Of a stretch of 9,076 nucleotides of DNA, positions 1 to 7,007 are shown one piece after another; the first letter of the stretch is position 1, and the number at the start of each line of letters is the position of its first letter. The stretch covers positions 1-9,076 of the forward strand of contig JAUXBI010000052.1 of assembly GCA_030619435.1 (NCBI GenBank), given 5' to 3'. The stretch comes from Syntrophaceae bacterium. Its GTDB lineage: Bacteria > Desulfobacterota > Syntrophia > Syntrophales > UBA2210. Below the pieces are notes generated by a model. The model saw only the letters and a list, made by a program, of their open reading frames with translations. It had not been told where the DNA came from and did not search any database. The position numbers and the translations under genes are program-made.

Positions 1-139
1 TACCGCTCCTGTCACGCAGATGAATGAAAAGAACTTCTCCATGATCACGGAGTGCGTCCACCCATCCGGCAAGTTCCACTTCCTGACCCACATCGGGAAG
101 ACCGTACTCTCCGCAGTTTGTACGTTTAGTAAACCTCAT
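1..139 (-). CDS. aspS: Aspartyl-tRNA synthetase, N-terminal fragment (cut by window edge)
   Basis: Class II aminoacyl-tRNA synthetase that charges tRNA with aspartate (or tRNA-Asp and tRNA-Asn in non-discriminating forms) in the cytoplasm. Only the first 46 codons are inside the window, translated by me from the reverse complement. They begin [13 protein letters not shown] and continue with [17 protein letters not shown] and FIHLRDRSG, the start of the OB-fold anticodon-binding domain that is very conserved in bacterial AspRS (GQEVTLAGWV, RRDHG, FIDLRDR). The ATG is at 137-139, preceded on the minus strand by a good GGAGAAG ribosome site. It overlaps the end of purF by 14 bases in another frame, so the two are probably cotranscribed and translationally coupled. 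The catalytic domain lies outside the window, so integrity and tRNA specificity cannot be judged. Confidence 0.93.
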   Translation of the reverse strand, partial: MRFTKRTNCGEYGLPDVGQEVELAGWVDALRDHGEVLFIHLRDRSG

Positions 140-1589
140 TGTGTTTCTTCTCCTGCTTTTTGCCCCAATCCGTCGCAAATATCTCCTTGCTGAAGTTTTC
201 AGGAACCTTCGTCGGATAATTCCCGGTAAAACATGCCGTGCATTGAAGATCTCCCTCGGGAACCACACTCAGCATTCCCTCAACCGATAAATATGCCAGC
301 GAATCCGCTTCTATATGCCGGCATGTTTCTTCTACACTGTGAGACGCCGCAATCAGTTCACCCCTGCTCGATATGTCGATCCCGTAAAAACAGGGAAAAG
401 TGATAGGGGGAGAGCTTACCCGTACATGGACCTCGGAGGCACCGACGCTCCGTATGAGGCGTATTAACTGTTTCAATGTGGTTCCGCGAACAATCGAATC
501 CTCCACGACGATCACGCGTTTTCCCTTCAGTACCCCCGTAACGGGGTTGAATTTTACACGAACATCCAGATCTCTTTCCTTTTGATGAGGGGCTATAAAG
601 GTTCTCCCCACGTAGTGATTCCGTATGAGACCTATTTCGAAATGTATTCCCGATGCCTGTGAATATCCAAGGGCGGCGGTATTTGCGGAATCGGGAATCG
701 CTATTACGATATCGGCTTCGCAGGGGGCCTCCTCGGCAAGCTTTCTGCCCAGAAGTCTCCTCACTTTGTCCACCTTCTCTCCAAAGATAATGCTGTCCGG
801 CCGCGAAAAGTATATGTACTCAAAGACGCAGAAAGATTTCGGATCTTTCGGCGGCAGAAACTTTGAAGAGAGCCCCCCTTCATCTATTACGACAATCTCT
901 CCCGGCTCTATACTGCGGATATAGTCAGCACCTATGATGTCACAGGCACAGGACTCGGAAGCAACAACAAAGGCATCTCCTGTCTTTCCTATACATAGTG
1001 GCCTGAAACCATGAGGATCTCGGGCCGCGATCAGCTTGGAGGGTGTAAGAAAGACAAAACAGTATGCGCCCACAAGATGGGACAGGGAATCTTCTATCTT
1101 TTCCTCGATTGATACTTTCTTTGACCTTGCTATCAGGTGGAGAATTATTTCGCTGTCTGACGTGGTCTGAAATATGGCCCCCTTTTCCTCCAATATGTTG
1201 CGGAGTTCGGAAGAATTTACCAGGTTCCCGTTATGGGCGGCGGCAATCTGACTGCCCCGTGACTGTATAAGTATCGGCTGCGCATTCATGAGGTCCGACG
1301 ACCCCGTTGTTGAATATCTGTTGTGACCGATTGCGGACATCCCCGCCAGCCTTGGCATTATGTCCGGATTCTGAAAAACGGAACATACCAGGCCCATTCC
1401 CCTGTGAAGCGATATCTCCCCTCCATCAGTTGCCGCTATTCCCGCGCTTTCCTGTCCCCTGTGCTGAAGGGCATACAGCCCAAGGTAGGTCTTCTCAGCG
1501 GCCTTCCAATCACCGAAGATGCCGAAGACACCACAAAATTCTCGAGGACAATCATCCGATTTTCTTATAATCATCTCTTCACAAGGCAC
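126..1589 (-). CDS. purF: Amidophosphoribosyltransferase (PurF, Fe-S type with propeptide)
   Basis: Catalyses the committing step of purine synthesis: PRPP plus glutamine gives phosphoribosylamine. I choose the GTG at 1587-1589 (487 residues) because GGGGG at 1597-1601 lies 7 bases upstream; a longer TTG start at 1613 and an ATG at 1574 are possible. Numbering from the GTG: an 18-residue leader precedes Cys19 of CGVFGIFG, so it must be cleaved to free the N-terminal nucleophile. The Ntn glutaminase domain shows [19 protein letters not shown] and AHNGNL. The phosphoribosyltransferase domain shows IPDSANTAA and the PRPP loop [11 protein letters not shown]. Cys254, Cys400, Cys450 and Cys453 ([23 protein letters not shown]) match the four [4Fe-4S] ligands of the Bacillus subtilis type, which points to an oxygen-sensitive enzyme. 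It overlaps aspS downstream. It lies 14 bases after the stop of a dapL relic, suggesting an older dapL-purF-aspS operon. Confidence 0.97.
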   Translation of the reverse strand: MPCEEMIIRKSDDCPREFCGVFGIFGDWKAAEKTYLGLYALQHRGQESAGIAATDGGEISLHRGMGLVCSVFQNPDIMPRLAGMSAIGHNRYSTTGSSDLMNAQPILIQSRGSQIAAAHNGNLVNSSELRNILEEKGAIFQTTSDSEIILHLIARSKKVSIEEKIEDSLSHLVGAYCFVFLTPSKLIAARDPHGFRPLCIGKTGDAFVVASESCACDIIGADYIRSIEPGEIVVIDEGGLSSKFLPPKDPKSFCVFEYIYFSRPDSIIFGEKVDKVRRLLGRKLAEEAPCEADIVIAIPDSANTAALGYSQASGIHFEIGLIRNHYVGRTFIAPHQKERDLDVRVKFNPVTGVLKGKRVIVVEDSIVRGTTLKQLIRLIRSVGASEVHVRVSSPPITFPCFYGIDISSRGELIAASHSVEETCRHIEADSLAYLSVEGMLSVVPEGDLQCTACFTGNYPTKVPENFSKEIFATDWGKKQEKKHNEVY

Positions 1590-1595
1590 CTGGTT

Positions 1596-1603
1596 ACCCC
1601 CTT
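1596..1603 (-). promoter_or_regulatory. Ribosome binding site of purF
   Basis: On the minus strand AAGGGGGT ends 6-7 bases before the GTG at 1587-1589. It sits directly after the TAA (1604-1606) of the dapL relic. The site favours the GTG over the upstream TTG (1613), which lies before it, and over the ATG at 1574, which is about 22 bases from the G-run. Confidence 0.6.
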
Positions 1604-1745
1604 TTATTCCCAATCTATATCAATACCTTTCAAACGGCGACCGCTTTTTTCAAAACCGGTCATCAGGTACGAACAGACTCATCCTCACAAAACCCTCGCC
1701 ATTATTTCCGAATCCTGTTCCCGGCATACATACGATAACCGCTTC
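1604..1745 (-). pseudogene. dapL: Relic of LL-diaminopimelate aminotransferase C-terminus (dapL)
   Basis: Minus-strand translation from about 1745 gives EAVIVCMPGTGFG, then NNGEGFVRMSL and VPDDRF, followed by a TGA at 1650-1652. This is the C-terminal signature of DapL-type class I/II PLP aminotransferases (VVVTPGxGFGxxGEGYxRxSLT, PDERL). Removing one T from the TTTT run at 1652-1655 restores a tail reading FEKSGRRLKGIDIDWE that stops at TAA 1604-1606, as expected for the real C-terminus. Upstream of about 1745 the homology stops, and the lysine-containing catalytic part is absent. It is therefore a 5'-truncated, frameshifted remnant. DapL makes LL-diaminopimelate from tetrahydrodipicolinate, the substrate for DapF, whose gene is intact at 3258. 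A functional dapL or another DAP route presumably exists elsewhere. Family assignment comes from motif recall; a generic class I/II aminotransferase is the alternative. Confidence 0.65.
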
Positions 1746-1784
1746 AATTTGTTTTATTCGGATCGATTGTTTCTCAGACGCAGG

Positions 1785-1958
1785 AATCCTTGGCATCACT
1801 AACGCAATTACGGTGCCAATTACACCAGCGAGGAGCCATTATCTCGACATGACTGTATTATTGCCGAAATATCACAGGTCTTGATTAATGACGGTCTCGC
1901 CATAATCTACATTATCGTAGGATTGCATTATGGTAACTACAAATATGTGCGAAAAAAG
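1785..1958 (+). pseudogene. Probable relic of adenylylsulfate kinase (cysC-like)
   Basis: In the plus-strand frame from 1803, no start codon leads the reading, but the translation resembles the middle of APS kinase. It reads RNYGANYTSEE, then IIAEISQVLINDGLAIIYI and YKYVRKK. CysC proteins have the order GDNVRHGLN, LGYSxEDR, NIRRIAEVAKLxxDAGxIV, then ISPYRxDRxxVRE. Just upstream, in the same frame, AAT...CAT CAC TAA (1785-1802) could be the remains of the NVRHGL stretch, now carrying a stop. The P-loop region and the C-terminus are not visible. The gene, if this reading is right, is a scrap between the dapL and IS110 relics. Intact CysC phosphorylates adenylylsulfate to PAPS in sulfate assimilation, or acts in surface-sugar clusters. 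The resemblance is weak and was judged by eye, so a chance open frame remains possible. Confidence 0.4.
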
Positions 1959-2166
1959 GCAGCATCAAGACACCTTTCTGTTCTATGTGGAGAATGTGTC
2001 GGCAGATGATCTGTGCATCGCTGTTGAATGCATGTTCACATGGTGCTGGGTAGCAGATTTCTGTGAAGATAACAATATCACATTTCTCCTGGGATTGACG
2101 CTTCTGTGGTCTGCTAAAATGCCCGGTGCCGGCCCATGTTTAAAAAAGCAACTAAAGAAACATTGA
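1930..2166 (+). pseudogene. Relic of an IS110-type (DEDD) transposase
   Basis: A 78-codon open frame whose residues 26-59 (2005-2106) read DDLCIAVECMFTWCWVADFC followed by EDNNITFLLGLTLL. This matches the N-terminal RuvC-like domain of IS110-family transposases, in which DLVVAVECMFTWYWLADLC and a GIPFVLGHALYMKAIHGGK stretch are typical. Glu33 would be the E of the DEDD catalytic tetrad. The first Asp of the tetrad, the following HGGKAKND region, the rest of this catalytic domain and the whole transposase_20 domain are missing. After LTLL the sequence no longer follows the family. The boundary with the cysC-like relic is unclear (about 1930-1990), and I see no element ends. It is a dead fragment left by an old insertion and deletion, not a mobile element now. 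Confidence 0.65.
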
Positions 2167-2190
2167 CAAATAGTGCGGCTTGAATCTAAA
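2163..2190 (+). promoter_or_regulatory. Candidate sigma-70 promoter for murI
   Basis: A perfect -35 box TTGACA at 2163-2168 is followed after 16 bases by TCTAAA at 2185-2190 (4 of 6 to TATAAT). Transcription would start near 2197, about 50 bases before the murI ATG. The -35 box overlaps the last codons of the transposase relic, so old insertion debris may have supplied or moved this promoter. It was chosen by consensus only. Confidence 0.4.
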
Positions 2191-2248
2191 TACCCGGATG
2201 GGAACTGATTGTCCGGGAAGAGTTGGAATCTTCTGAAGGGGAACAGGC

Positions 2249-3067
2249 ATGATAGGTTTTTTTGACTCAGGCTTTGGTGGATTGACGGTACTGAAAAGTG
2301 TTGTTCAAGAGCTGCCGGAGTACGATTATCTGTATCTCGGTGACAACGCGAGAGTTCCTTATGGGGGGCGGTCCCCGGAAACAGTGCATGAGTATACAAT
2401 ACAGGCTGTTGATTTCCTTATAAAAAAAGGGTGCCTGCTGGTTATCATTGCCTGCAATACCGTGTCTTCCGGGGCTCTGAGAAGGATCCAGCAGGAATTT
2501 CTGCCGGGTGTATATCCTGACAGGAAAGTGCTCGGTGTGATCAGGCCGTCGGCCGAGGAAATAGCGGATAGAAGATGCAGAAAGGTAGGCATACTTGCCA
2601 CAGAAGGGGTTGTCGAATCTGAGATTTATACATCGGAGATTGAAAAACTTGATCCTTCAATCGAGATATTCTATCAGGCCTGTCCACTTCTGGTACCGAT
2701 AATAGAAGCCGGGAAACAGGATGAAAGACATTCTGATACGATTGTGTCTGAATATCTTGACAGACTGTTTGCTCAGGATGGCAGGATAGATACAATACTC
2801 CTTTCATGCACCCATTACCCGATACTCTATGAAACATTCAGAAGACACACTCCTTCTCACGTGAAAATCCTCAGTCAGGGGTTGGTCATCGCGAATAAAC
2901 TGAGAGATTATCTGGCAAGACACCCCGAAGTGGAAAAAAGACTTTCCAGAGAAGGTATCAGGGAGTTCCTTTCCACCGATTCTCCGGAAAAATTCAACCG
3001 GCTTGCCAGCGTGTTTTACGGAGAACCTGTAAGCTCAACATCGGCAACTCTGGGGGTTCTTGATTAA
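2249..3067 (+). CDS. murI: Glutamate racemase
   Basis: Cofactor-independent racemase converting L-glutamate to the D-glutamate used by MurD for peptidoglycan. At 272 residues it has the normal length for the family. The start ATG is fixed by GAAGGGGA at 2235-2242, six bases upstream. Visible motifs are IGFFDSGFGG with Asp6-Ser7, YLGDNARVPYG at 29-39, ACNT with the first catalytic Cys69, and SCTHYP with the second catalytic Cys187 next to His189. The pair of cysteines on the two alpha/beta lobes is the two-base catalytic machinery. CNT is followed by V rather than the common A, a minor variant. It stands about 190 bases ahead of dapF, so D-Glu and meso-DAP supply are neighbours here. Beyond its TAA the same frame stays open for 45 codons (see the separate entry). 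Aspartate racemase is less likely given the motif set. Confidence 0.95.
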   Translation: MIGFFDSGFGGLTVLKSVVQELPEYDYLYLGDNARVPYGGRSPETVHEYTIQAVDFLIKKGCLLVIIACNTVSSGALRRIQQEFLPGVYPDRKVLGVIRPSAEEIADRRCRKVGILATEGVVESEIYTSEIEKLDPSIEIFYQACPLLVPIIEAGKQDERHSDTIVSEYLDRLFAQDGRIDTILLSCTHYPILYETFRRHTPSHVKILSQGLVIANKLRDYLARHPEVEKRLSREGIREFLSTDSPEKFNRLASVFYGEPVSSTSATLGVLD

Positions 3068-3257
3068 CATTTTAGTAACGTTCAAGGGGAACACTTTCCT
3101 CACTACACCAATCATCCCCGCTGGACAAGGGAGAGTCTTCCCGAAAACGGAGCGAGACTTTTAATTCTCAGAAATGTCGCCGACTTTATAAAAAAAGGAC
3201 TTTAAATCTGAATCTAATTCTGCCATACTGCAACTTTTTTAAGGGGGTGAATCGGAT
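3068..3257 (+). other. murI-dapF gap with a 45-codon open stretch in the murI frame
   Basis: Immediately after the murI TAA (3065-3067) the same frame runs open for 45 codons to a TAA at 3203-3205. It contains protein-like strings such as NHPRWTRESLPENGARLL and ILRNVADFIKKGL. There is no ATG, GTG or TTG start in that frame. MurI is already full length, so this is not needed by the racemase. It could be the decayed C-terminus of a lost gene, a readthrough extension, or chance (45 codons without a stop is not rare). I do not recognise a family. The rest of the gap is AT-rich and ends in the dapF ribosome site; I see no convincing terminator. Confidence 0.25.
3241..3250 (+). promoter_or_regulatory. 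Strong ribosome binding site that fixes the TTG start of dapF
   Basis: AAGGGGGTGA differs by one base from the ideal AAGGAGGTGA. It lies 7 bases before the TTG at 3258-3260. The GTG inside the site reads into a stop within a few codons, so TTG is the supported start. Confidence 0.75.
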
Positions 3258-4091
3258 TTGACTGAAACCGGAAATAGATCCATTGCATTTTCAAAGATGT
3301 CCGGCCATGGGAATGACTTCATTGTCATAGATAACCGATCCGAAAATATCACCACGAACTGGAGCGAATGCGCCTCTGTATGGTGCAAACGCCGCACCTC
3401 TATCGGGGCTGATGGTCTTCTCGTAATCGAACCGGGCAAGGCTGGTGATTTCAGGCTGAGGATATTCAACGCCGACGGAAGCGAGGCGGAGATGTGCGGA
3501 AACGGCGCGCGATGCGTAGCCGCCTTTGCCACGCGCGAGGGGATCGCGCAGCCCCGGATGGTTATGGAAACGATGGCCGGGCTGGTCGGCGCCTTTGTAA
3601 AAGACGAAGTGGTTGCCATCCAGCTTACAGCTCCTTCTTCTCTCGCAGACAAAGACTCCCTGAATATAGACGGTATGCATATTTTTTTCTATTTCATAAA
3701 TTCGGGGGTCCCGCACGCCATAATATTCAGAGACAGTGTTGCCGAAATGCCGGCAGATGAAGTGGCGCGGGTAGGCCGCGCGGTCAGGTTTCACCCGGCA
3801 TTTGAACCCGCGGGAACAAACGTTGACTTTGTGGAGATTATCGAACCGGGCCGCATACGCGTGCGTACCTACGAAAGGGGTGTTGAGGAAGAGACCCTGG
3901 CATGCGGAACAGGAGCGGTGGCATCGGCTATTATCAGCAGCAGATTTAAGGACGTGGGAGATCCCCCTATTCAGGTTGAAATGCCCGGCGGAACTCTCAC
4001 CGTTGATTTCAAAAACAAGAGCAATTCCTTTGAGGACGTGTGGCTCAAGGGAAAAGTTGAATTTGTCTATGAAGGCAGAATAACAATATAA
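3258..4091 (+). CDS. dapF: Diaminopimelate epimerase
   Basis: Interconverts LL- and meso-diaminopimelate, giving the precursor of lysine and of the DAP residue in peptidoglycan. At 277 residues it has normal family length, with a TTG start supported by AAGGGGGTGA at 3241-3250. Motifs in order are FSKMSGHGNDF at 11-21, GADGLL at 51-56, FNADGSEAEMCGNGARC with catalytic Cys80, NSGVPHA at 148-154, EPAGTNVDFVE at 183-193, and ERGVEEETLACGTGA with the second catalytic Cys216. Both cysteines of the two-base mechanism and the substrate-binding Glu-Arg are present. The usual C-terminal GPAxxVFEG appears as KGKVEFVYEG, a variation outside the active site. guaA follows after 34 bases, so the two are probably cotranscribed although unrelated in function. 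A relic of the preceding pathway enzyme DapL lies about 1.5 kb upstream. Confidence 0.96.
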   Translation: MTETGNRSIAFSKMSGHGNDFIVIDNRSENITTNWSECASVWCKRRTSIGADGLLVIEPGKAGDFRLRIFNADGSEAEMCGNGARCVAAFATREGIAQPRMVMETMAGLVGAFVKDEVVAIQLTAPSSLADKDSLNIDGMHIFFYFINSGVPHAIIFRDSVAEMPADEVARVGRAVRFHPAFEPAGTNVDFVEIIEPGRIRVRTYERGVEEETLACGTGAVASAIISSRFKDVGDPPIQVEMPGGTLTVDFKNKSNSFEDVWLKGKVEFVYEGRITI

Positions 4092-4125
4092 CGAAGAGGA
4101 TATTCTCCGATCGAGAAAGTGGGAT

Positions 4126-5658
4126 ATGGAAGAAATCGTTGTGGTTCTTGATTTTGGTTCACAAACCGCGCAACTCATCGCGAGACGGATACGTGAGCTT
4201 GGAGTGTACTGCGAGATAGTGAGGCATGATATCTCAAAGGATGAATTGTTGAAATCGGGACCCGCGGCAATTGTACTCTCCGGCGGCCCCTTTTCCGTGT
4301 TTGAACCCGGGCACCCCAGGATGGACCGGCGTATATTAGAGATGGGAGTCCCCATACTGGGCATATGCTATGGCATGCAACTGCTGGCAGAAATAATGGG
4401 CGGCACGGTAGAGAAGGGAAAAGAGGGAGAGTACGGGCCCGCCCGGATAGAGGTGAAAGATCCCACCGGTATTTTCAAGGATATGCCTTCCGGCCTTGAT
4501 GTCTGGATGAGTCATGGAGATCATGTGCTAAAGACCCCCGAAGGATTCCGGACACTGGCAGGCACCGCCGCGTGCCCCATATCCGCGATGGGCGACGGCA
4601 GGATATATGGAATACAGTTTCACCCCGAGGTGGTTCACACACCGAGAGGACTGGATATCATTAGAAACTTCCTGTTCAGTGTTGCCTCCTGCCGGGGCGG
4701 GTGGACGATGGACAGGTTTGTGGATGAATCGGTCAGTAAGATCAAGGCCCTTGTAGGGGACGATACGGTGATCTGTGGACTTTCCGGAGGAGTGGATTCC
4801 TCGGTCGCGGCAGCGCTGATAAACCGCGCCATCGGCGACCAGATGAAGGCCATTTTTGTGGATAACGGTCTTCTGAGAAAGGGTGAAGTGGAGGAAATAC
4901 GCTCCATGTTCACCGATGATTATCCCCTCGATTTCCGGATAGTGGACGCCGCGGACCTGTTTCTTGATGAACTGAAGGGGGTAGTTGATCCCGAGGCTAA
5001 ACGGAAGATCATAGGGAAAACCTTTATCGACGTATTCTCTGAAGCGGCAACGGATGTAAAGGGCGCAAAATTCCTGGCGCAGGGCACGCTCTACCCGGAC
5101 ATCATAGAAAGCCGGCCGGCAAACGGGGGGCCTTCATCCATGATAAAGAGCCACCACAACGTGGGTGGACTGCCGGAAGATCTCAACTTCGAGCTGCTCG
5201 AACCCCTGAAAGAACTTTTCAAGGATGAGGTACGCCTCCTCGGAAAAGAGCTGGGACTGCCCAGGAAACTTCTCACCCGACAGCCATTTCCGGGACCCGG
5301 ACTGGCGGTGCGTATAATAGGCGAAATCACCAGAGACGACCTGGCTATACTGCGAGAGGCGGACCTGATAGTGCGGGAAGAGATAGAGCGTTACGATAAG
5401 AAGAATGAGATATGGCAGTTTTTCGCCGTTCTGTTGCCGGTCAAGAGCGTCGGCGTCATGGGCGATGAACGCACCTACGCCAACGTGGTGGCGTTGAGGG
5501 CCGTGACAAGCATGGACGCGATGACGGCGGACTGGGCAAGGATTCCCTACGATGTTCTTGGGCGCATATCCTCAAGGATAATCAACGAAGTAGATGGAGT
5601 GAACCGTGTCGTGTATGATATAAGCTCAAAACCACCGAGCACAATAGAATGGGAGTGA
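4126..5658 (+). CDS. guaA: GMP synthase (glutamine-hydrolysing)
   Basis: Makes GMP from XMP, ATP and glutamine, the last step of guanine nucleotide synthesis. At 510 residues it is the standard single-chain form. The class I glutamine amidotransferase domain (about 1-190) shows SGGPFSVFE, the nucleophile elbow GICYGMQLL with Cys81, and GIQFHPEV with His166 and Glu168 completing the triad. The ATP pyrophosphatase domain shows the PP-loop SGGVDSS at 220-226, VDNGLLRKGE, GTLYPDIIES and KSHHNVGGLP. The C-terminal dimerisation and XMP-binding domain shows RQPFPGPGLAVR and ends in the canonical KPPSTIEWE. The ATG start has only a weak purine-rich site upstream (GAGAAAGTGGG), so it may be translated partly by coupling with dapF. 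The next gene starts 65 bases downstream on the same strand. Confidence 0.97.
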   Translation: MEEIVVVLDFGSQTAQLIARRIRELGVYCEIVRHDISKDELLKSGPAAIVLSGGPFSVFEPGHPRMDRRILEMGVPILGICYGMQLLAEIMGGTVEKGKEGEYGPARIEVKDPTGIFKDMPSGLDVWMSHGDHVLKTPEGFRTLAGTAACPISAMGDGRIYGIQFHPEVVHTPRGLDIIRNFLFSVASCRGGWTMDRFVDESVSKIKALVGDDTVICGLSGGVDSSVAAALINRAIGDQMKAIFVDNGLLRKGEVEEIRSMFTDDYPLDFRIVDAADLFLDELKGVVDPEAKRKIIGKTFIDVFSEAATDVKGAKFLAQGTLYPDIIESRPANGGPSSMIKSHHNVGGLPEDLNFELLEPLKELFKDEVRLLGKELGLPRKLLTRQPFPGPGLAVRIIGEITRDDLAILREADLIVREEIERYDKKNEIWQFFAVLLPVKSVGVMGDERTYANVVALRAVTSMDAMTADWARIPYDVLGRISSRIINEVDGVNRVVYDISSKPPSTIEWE

Positions 5659-5723
5659 AAAGGGGACGGCTTGCAGCTGACCCGCGGATCTACAAAAAAA
5701 CAGACAATTTGGGAGAGATTGAG

Positions 5724-6881
5724 ATGAATAAGACATTTTCTTTTACGGGAGCAAAAAAGATAGTATTCGGGAACGGGACACTTGAACAATTAGCCGAACA
5801 TATACGGGATCTTGGCGGAAAAACGCCGCTGATAGTCCTCGACAAAAACCTCTCTCTCGCGGGACTGGGGGAGAAGGTATCCGGTTATTTTGAAAAAGCC
5901 GGTATGGGTGCAATCATCTTTGACAAGGTGGAGGGGGAACCTCCTCTGGAACTGGCCGATGAAGGCGCCGTGGCGGCCGCGAACGGAAAATGCGACATAG
6001 TCGTTGGAATCGGCGGCGGAAGCACCATGGATCTTGCAAAAGCCGTGGCTGTTATCGTAGCCAACAAGGGAAAGGCCAAAGACTATCTGGGGCTGAACAT
6101 GGTCCCGGGGCCAGGTCTCCCCACAATCATGGTTCCGACAACCGCCGGCACCGGGAGTGAGGTAACCTTCACCTCCGTCTTCATACGGAAGGATCTGAAC
6201 AAGAAAGAGGGCATGAACAGTCCGTATCTGTATCCTGATATCGCCCTTCTCGACCCGGAACTGACCCTGAGCATTCCATCAGACGTTACCGCGACCACCG
6301 GCATTGATGCTCTGTGTCACGCCATAGAATCATATACCTCGATCACGGCAAGCCCCATGAGCGAGATGGTGTCGCTGGAGGCAATCAGCCTGATTTCATC
6401 GAACCTTCGGACATGTGTTCACAACGGATCCGATCTGGAAGCAAGGGGACAGATGCTCCTGGGGAGTATGTATGCCGGGCTGGGGCTGGCAAATGCCGGC
6501 GTTACCGCCGTGCATTCCCTCTCCTACCCGCTTGGAGGCATGTACGGAATCCCACATGGCCTGGCGAACACACTTCTGCTTCCGGCAGTTATGAACTTCA
6601 ATCTCCCGGGAGCGCTGGAAAAGTTCTCCGTGATTGCCGAAGTCATGGGCGAGCCCACGGACGGCCTCTCTCTGAACGAGGCTGCTGGTCTGGCTATCGG
6701 CGCGGTAGAGGACTTGATCGATGACTGCGGTATATATGACAGTCTGGAGACGCTGGGCATAGAGGAGGAAGATTTTCCAAAACTGGCAGAGGCCGCTATG
6801 ACCGTGGCCAGACCGCTCGCAAACAACCCCCGCCGGATGACGGAAGAAGACGCTATAGAGATATACAATGACGCGTATTAA
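5724..6881 (+). CDS. Iron-type (group III) alcohol dehydrogenase, possible KdnB analogue
   Basis: NAD(P)-dependent, metal-containing alcohol dehydrogenase family; the substrate is not determined by sequence. I start at the ATG at 5724 (385 residues), which has GGGAGAG at 5711-5717 ahead of it and gives a typical family N-terminus (FSFTGAKKIVFGNGTL). An in-frame ATG at 5649 overlaps the guaA stop but adds an atypical 25 residues. The N-terminal dinucleotide domain shows GIGGGSTMDLAKA at 95-107 and PTTAGTGSEVT at 138-148. The C-terminal helical domain carries the metal ligands Asp195 and His199 (TGIDALCHAIES), His264 (AVHSLSYPLGG) and His278 (IPHGLANT), all intact. Its neighbour downstream is a KdnA-like aminotransferase. 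In Shewanella an iron-dependent member (KdnB) oxidises C8 of Kdo before KdnA aminates it, so a role in Kdo8N synthesis is possible. The sequence looks more like generic butanol or propanediol dehydrogenases than the KdnB I remember. Confidence 0.9.
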   Translation: MNKTFSFTGAKKIVFGNGTLEQLAEHIRDLGGKTPLIVLDKNLSLAGLGEKVSGYFEKAGMGAIIFDKVEGEPPLELADEGAVAAANGKCDIVVGIGGGSTMDLAKAVAVIVANKGKAKDYLGLNMVPGPGLPTIMVPTTAGTGSEVTFTSVFIRKDLNKKEGMNSPYLYPDIALLDPELTLSIPSDVTATTGIDALCHAIESYTSITASPMSEMVSLEAISLISSNLRTCVHNGSDLEARGQMLLGSMYAGLGLANAGVTAVHSLSYPLGGMYGIPHGLANTLLLPAVMNFNLPGALEKFSVIAEVMGEPTDGLSLNEAAGLAIGAVEDLIDDCGIYDSLETLGIEEEDFPKLAEAAMTVARPLANNPRRMTEEDAIEIYNDAY

Positions 6882-6970
6882 AGAAGGGTTCAAGGGGTCG
6901 AGCGAAAGGCTAAAAGTAACTGGTTGCTTAGACTGAAGGCATTTAGGGTAACTACTCAGCAAGAGTGTAG

Positions 6971-7003
6971 GGTGGATTAAGGAGCGTAAGCGACAAATCC
7001 ACC
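6971..7003. repeat. Hairpin repeat GGTGGATT...AATCCACC
   Basis: Perfect 8-base arms GGTGGATT (6971-6978) and AATCCACC (6996-7003) surround a 17-base core containing GAGCGTAAGCGAC. Repeats of the GTAGGGTGGATT...AATCCACC type are scattered between genes in many proteobacterial genomes. From this window alone I can see only one copy. It lies between the alcohol dehydrogenase and the aminotransferase, 90 bases after one and 64 before the other. The rest of the gap from 6882 shows only a spaced direct repeat of GTAACT (6916-6921 and 6948-6953). Confidence 0.6.
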
Positions 7004-7007
7004 AAAA

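Noticed and set aside
1323..1884. Two overlapping plus-strand open frames of 121-159 codons running from purF into the gap
   Set aside because: They are antisense to purF and the dapL relic, show no recognisable motif, and have no convincing ribosome site.
1909..1922. CTACATTATCGTAG partial palindrome as an operator
   Set aside because: Only four outer base pairs are perfect, and it lies inside the cysC-like relic; not distinguishable from chance.
2136..2183. Short frame MFKKATKETLTNSAA resembling the first residues of some phage ATPases (FKKATK...)
   Set aside because: Only 15 codons, the P-loop is absent, and it overlaps the transposase relic frame; the likeness is too short to support.
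1983..2399. Minus-strand open frame of 138 codons across the transposase relic and the start of murI
   Set aside because: It is antisense to murI's start and the relic, with no motif or ribosome site to support it.
3291..4364. Minus-strand open frame of 357 codons opposite dapF and the start of guaA
   Set aside because: It lies antisense to two clearly identified genes, its translation shows no family I recognise, and its length follows from the codon bias of the genes opposite.
6396..6962. Minus-strand open frame of 188 codons opposite the alcohol dehydrogenase
   Set aside because: Antisense shadow of a gene with intact family motifs; no independent evidence of coding.
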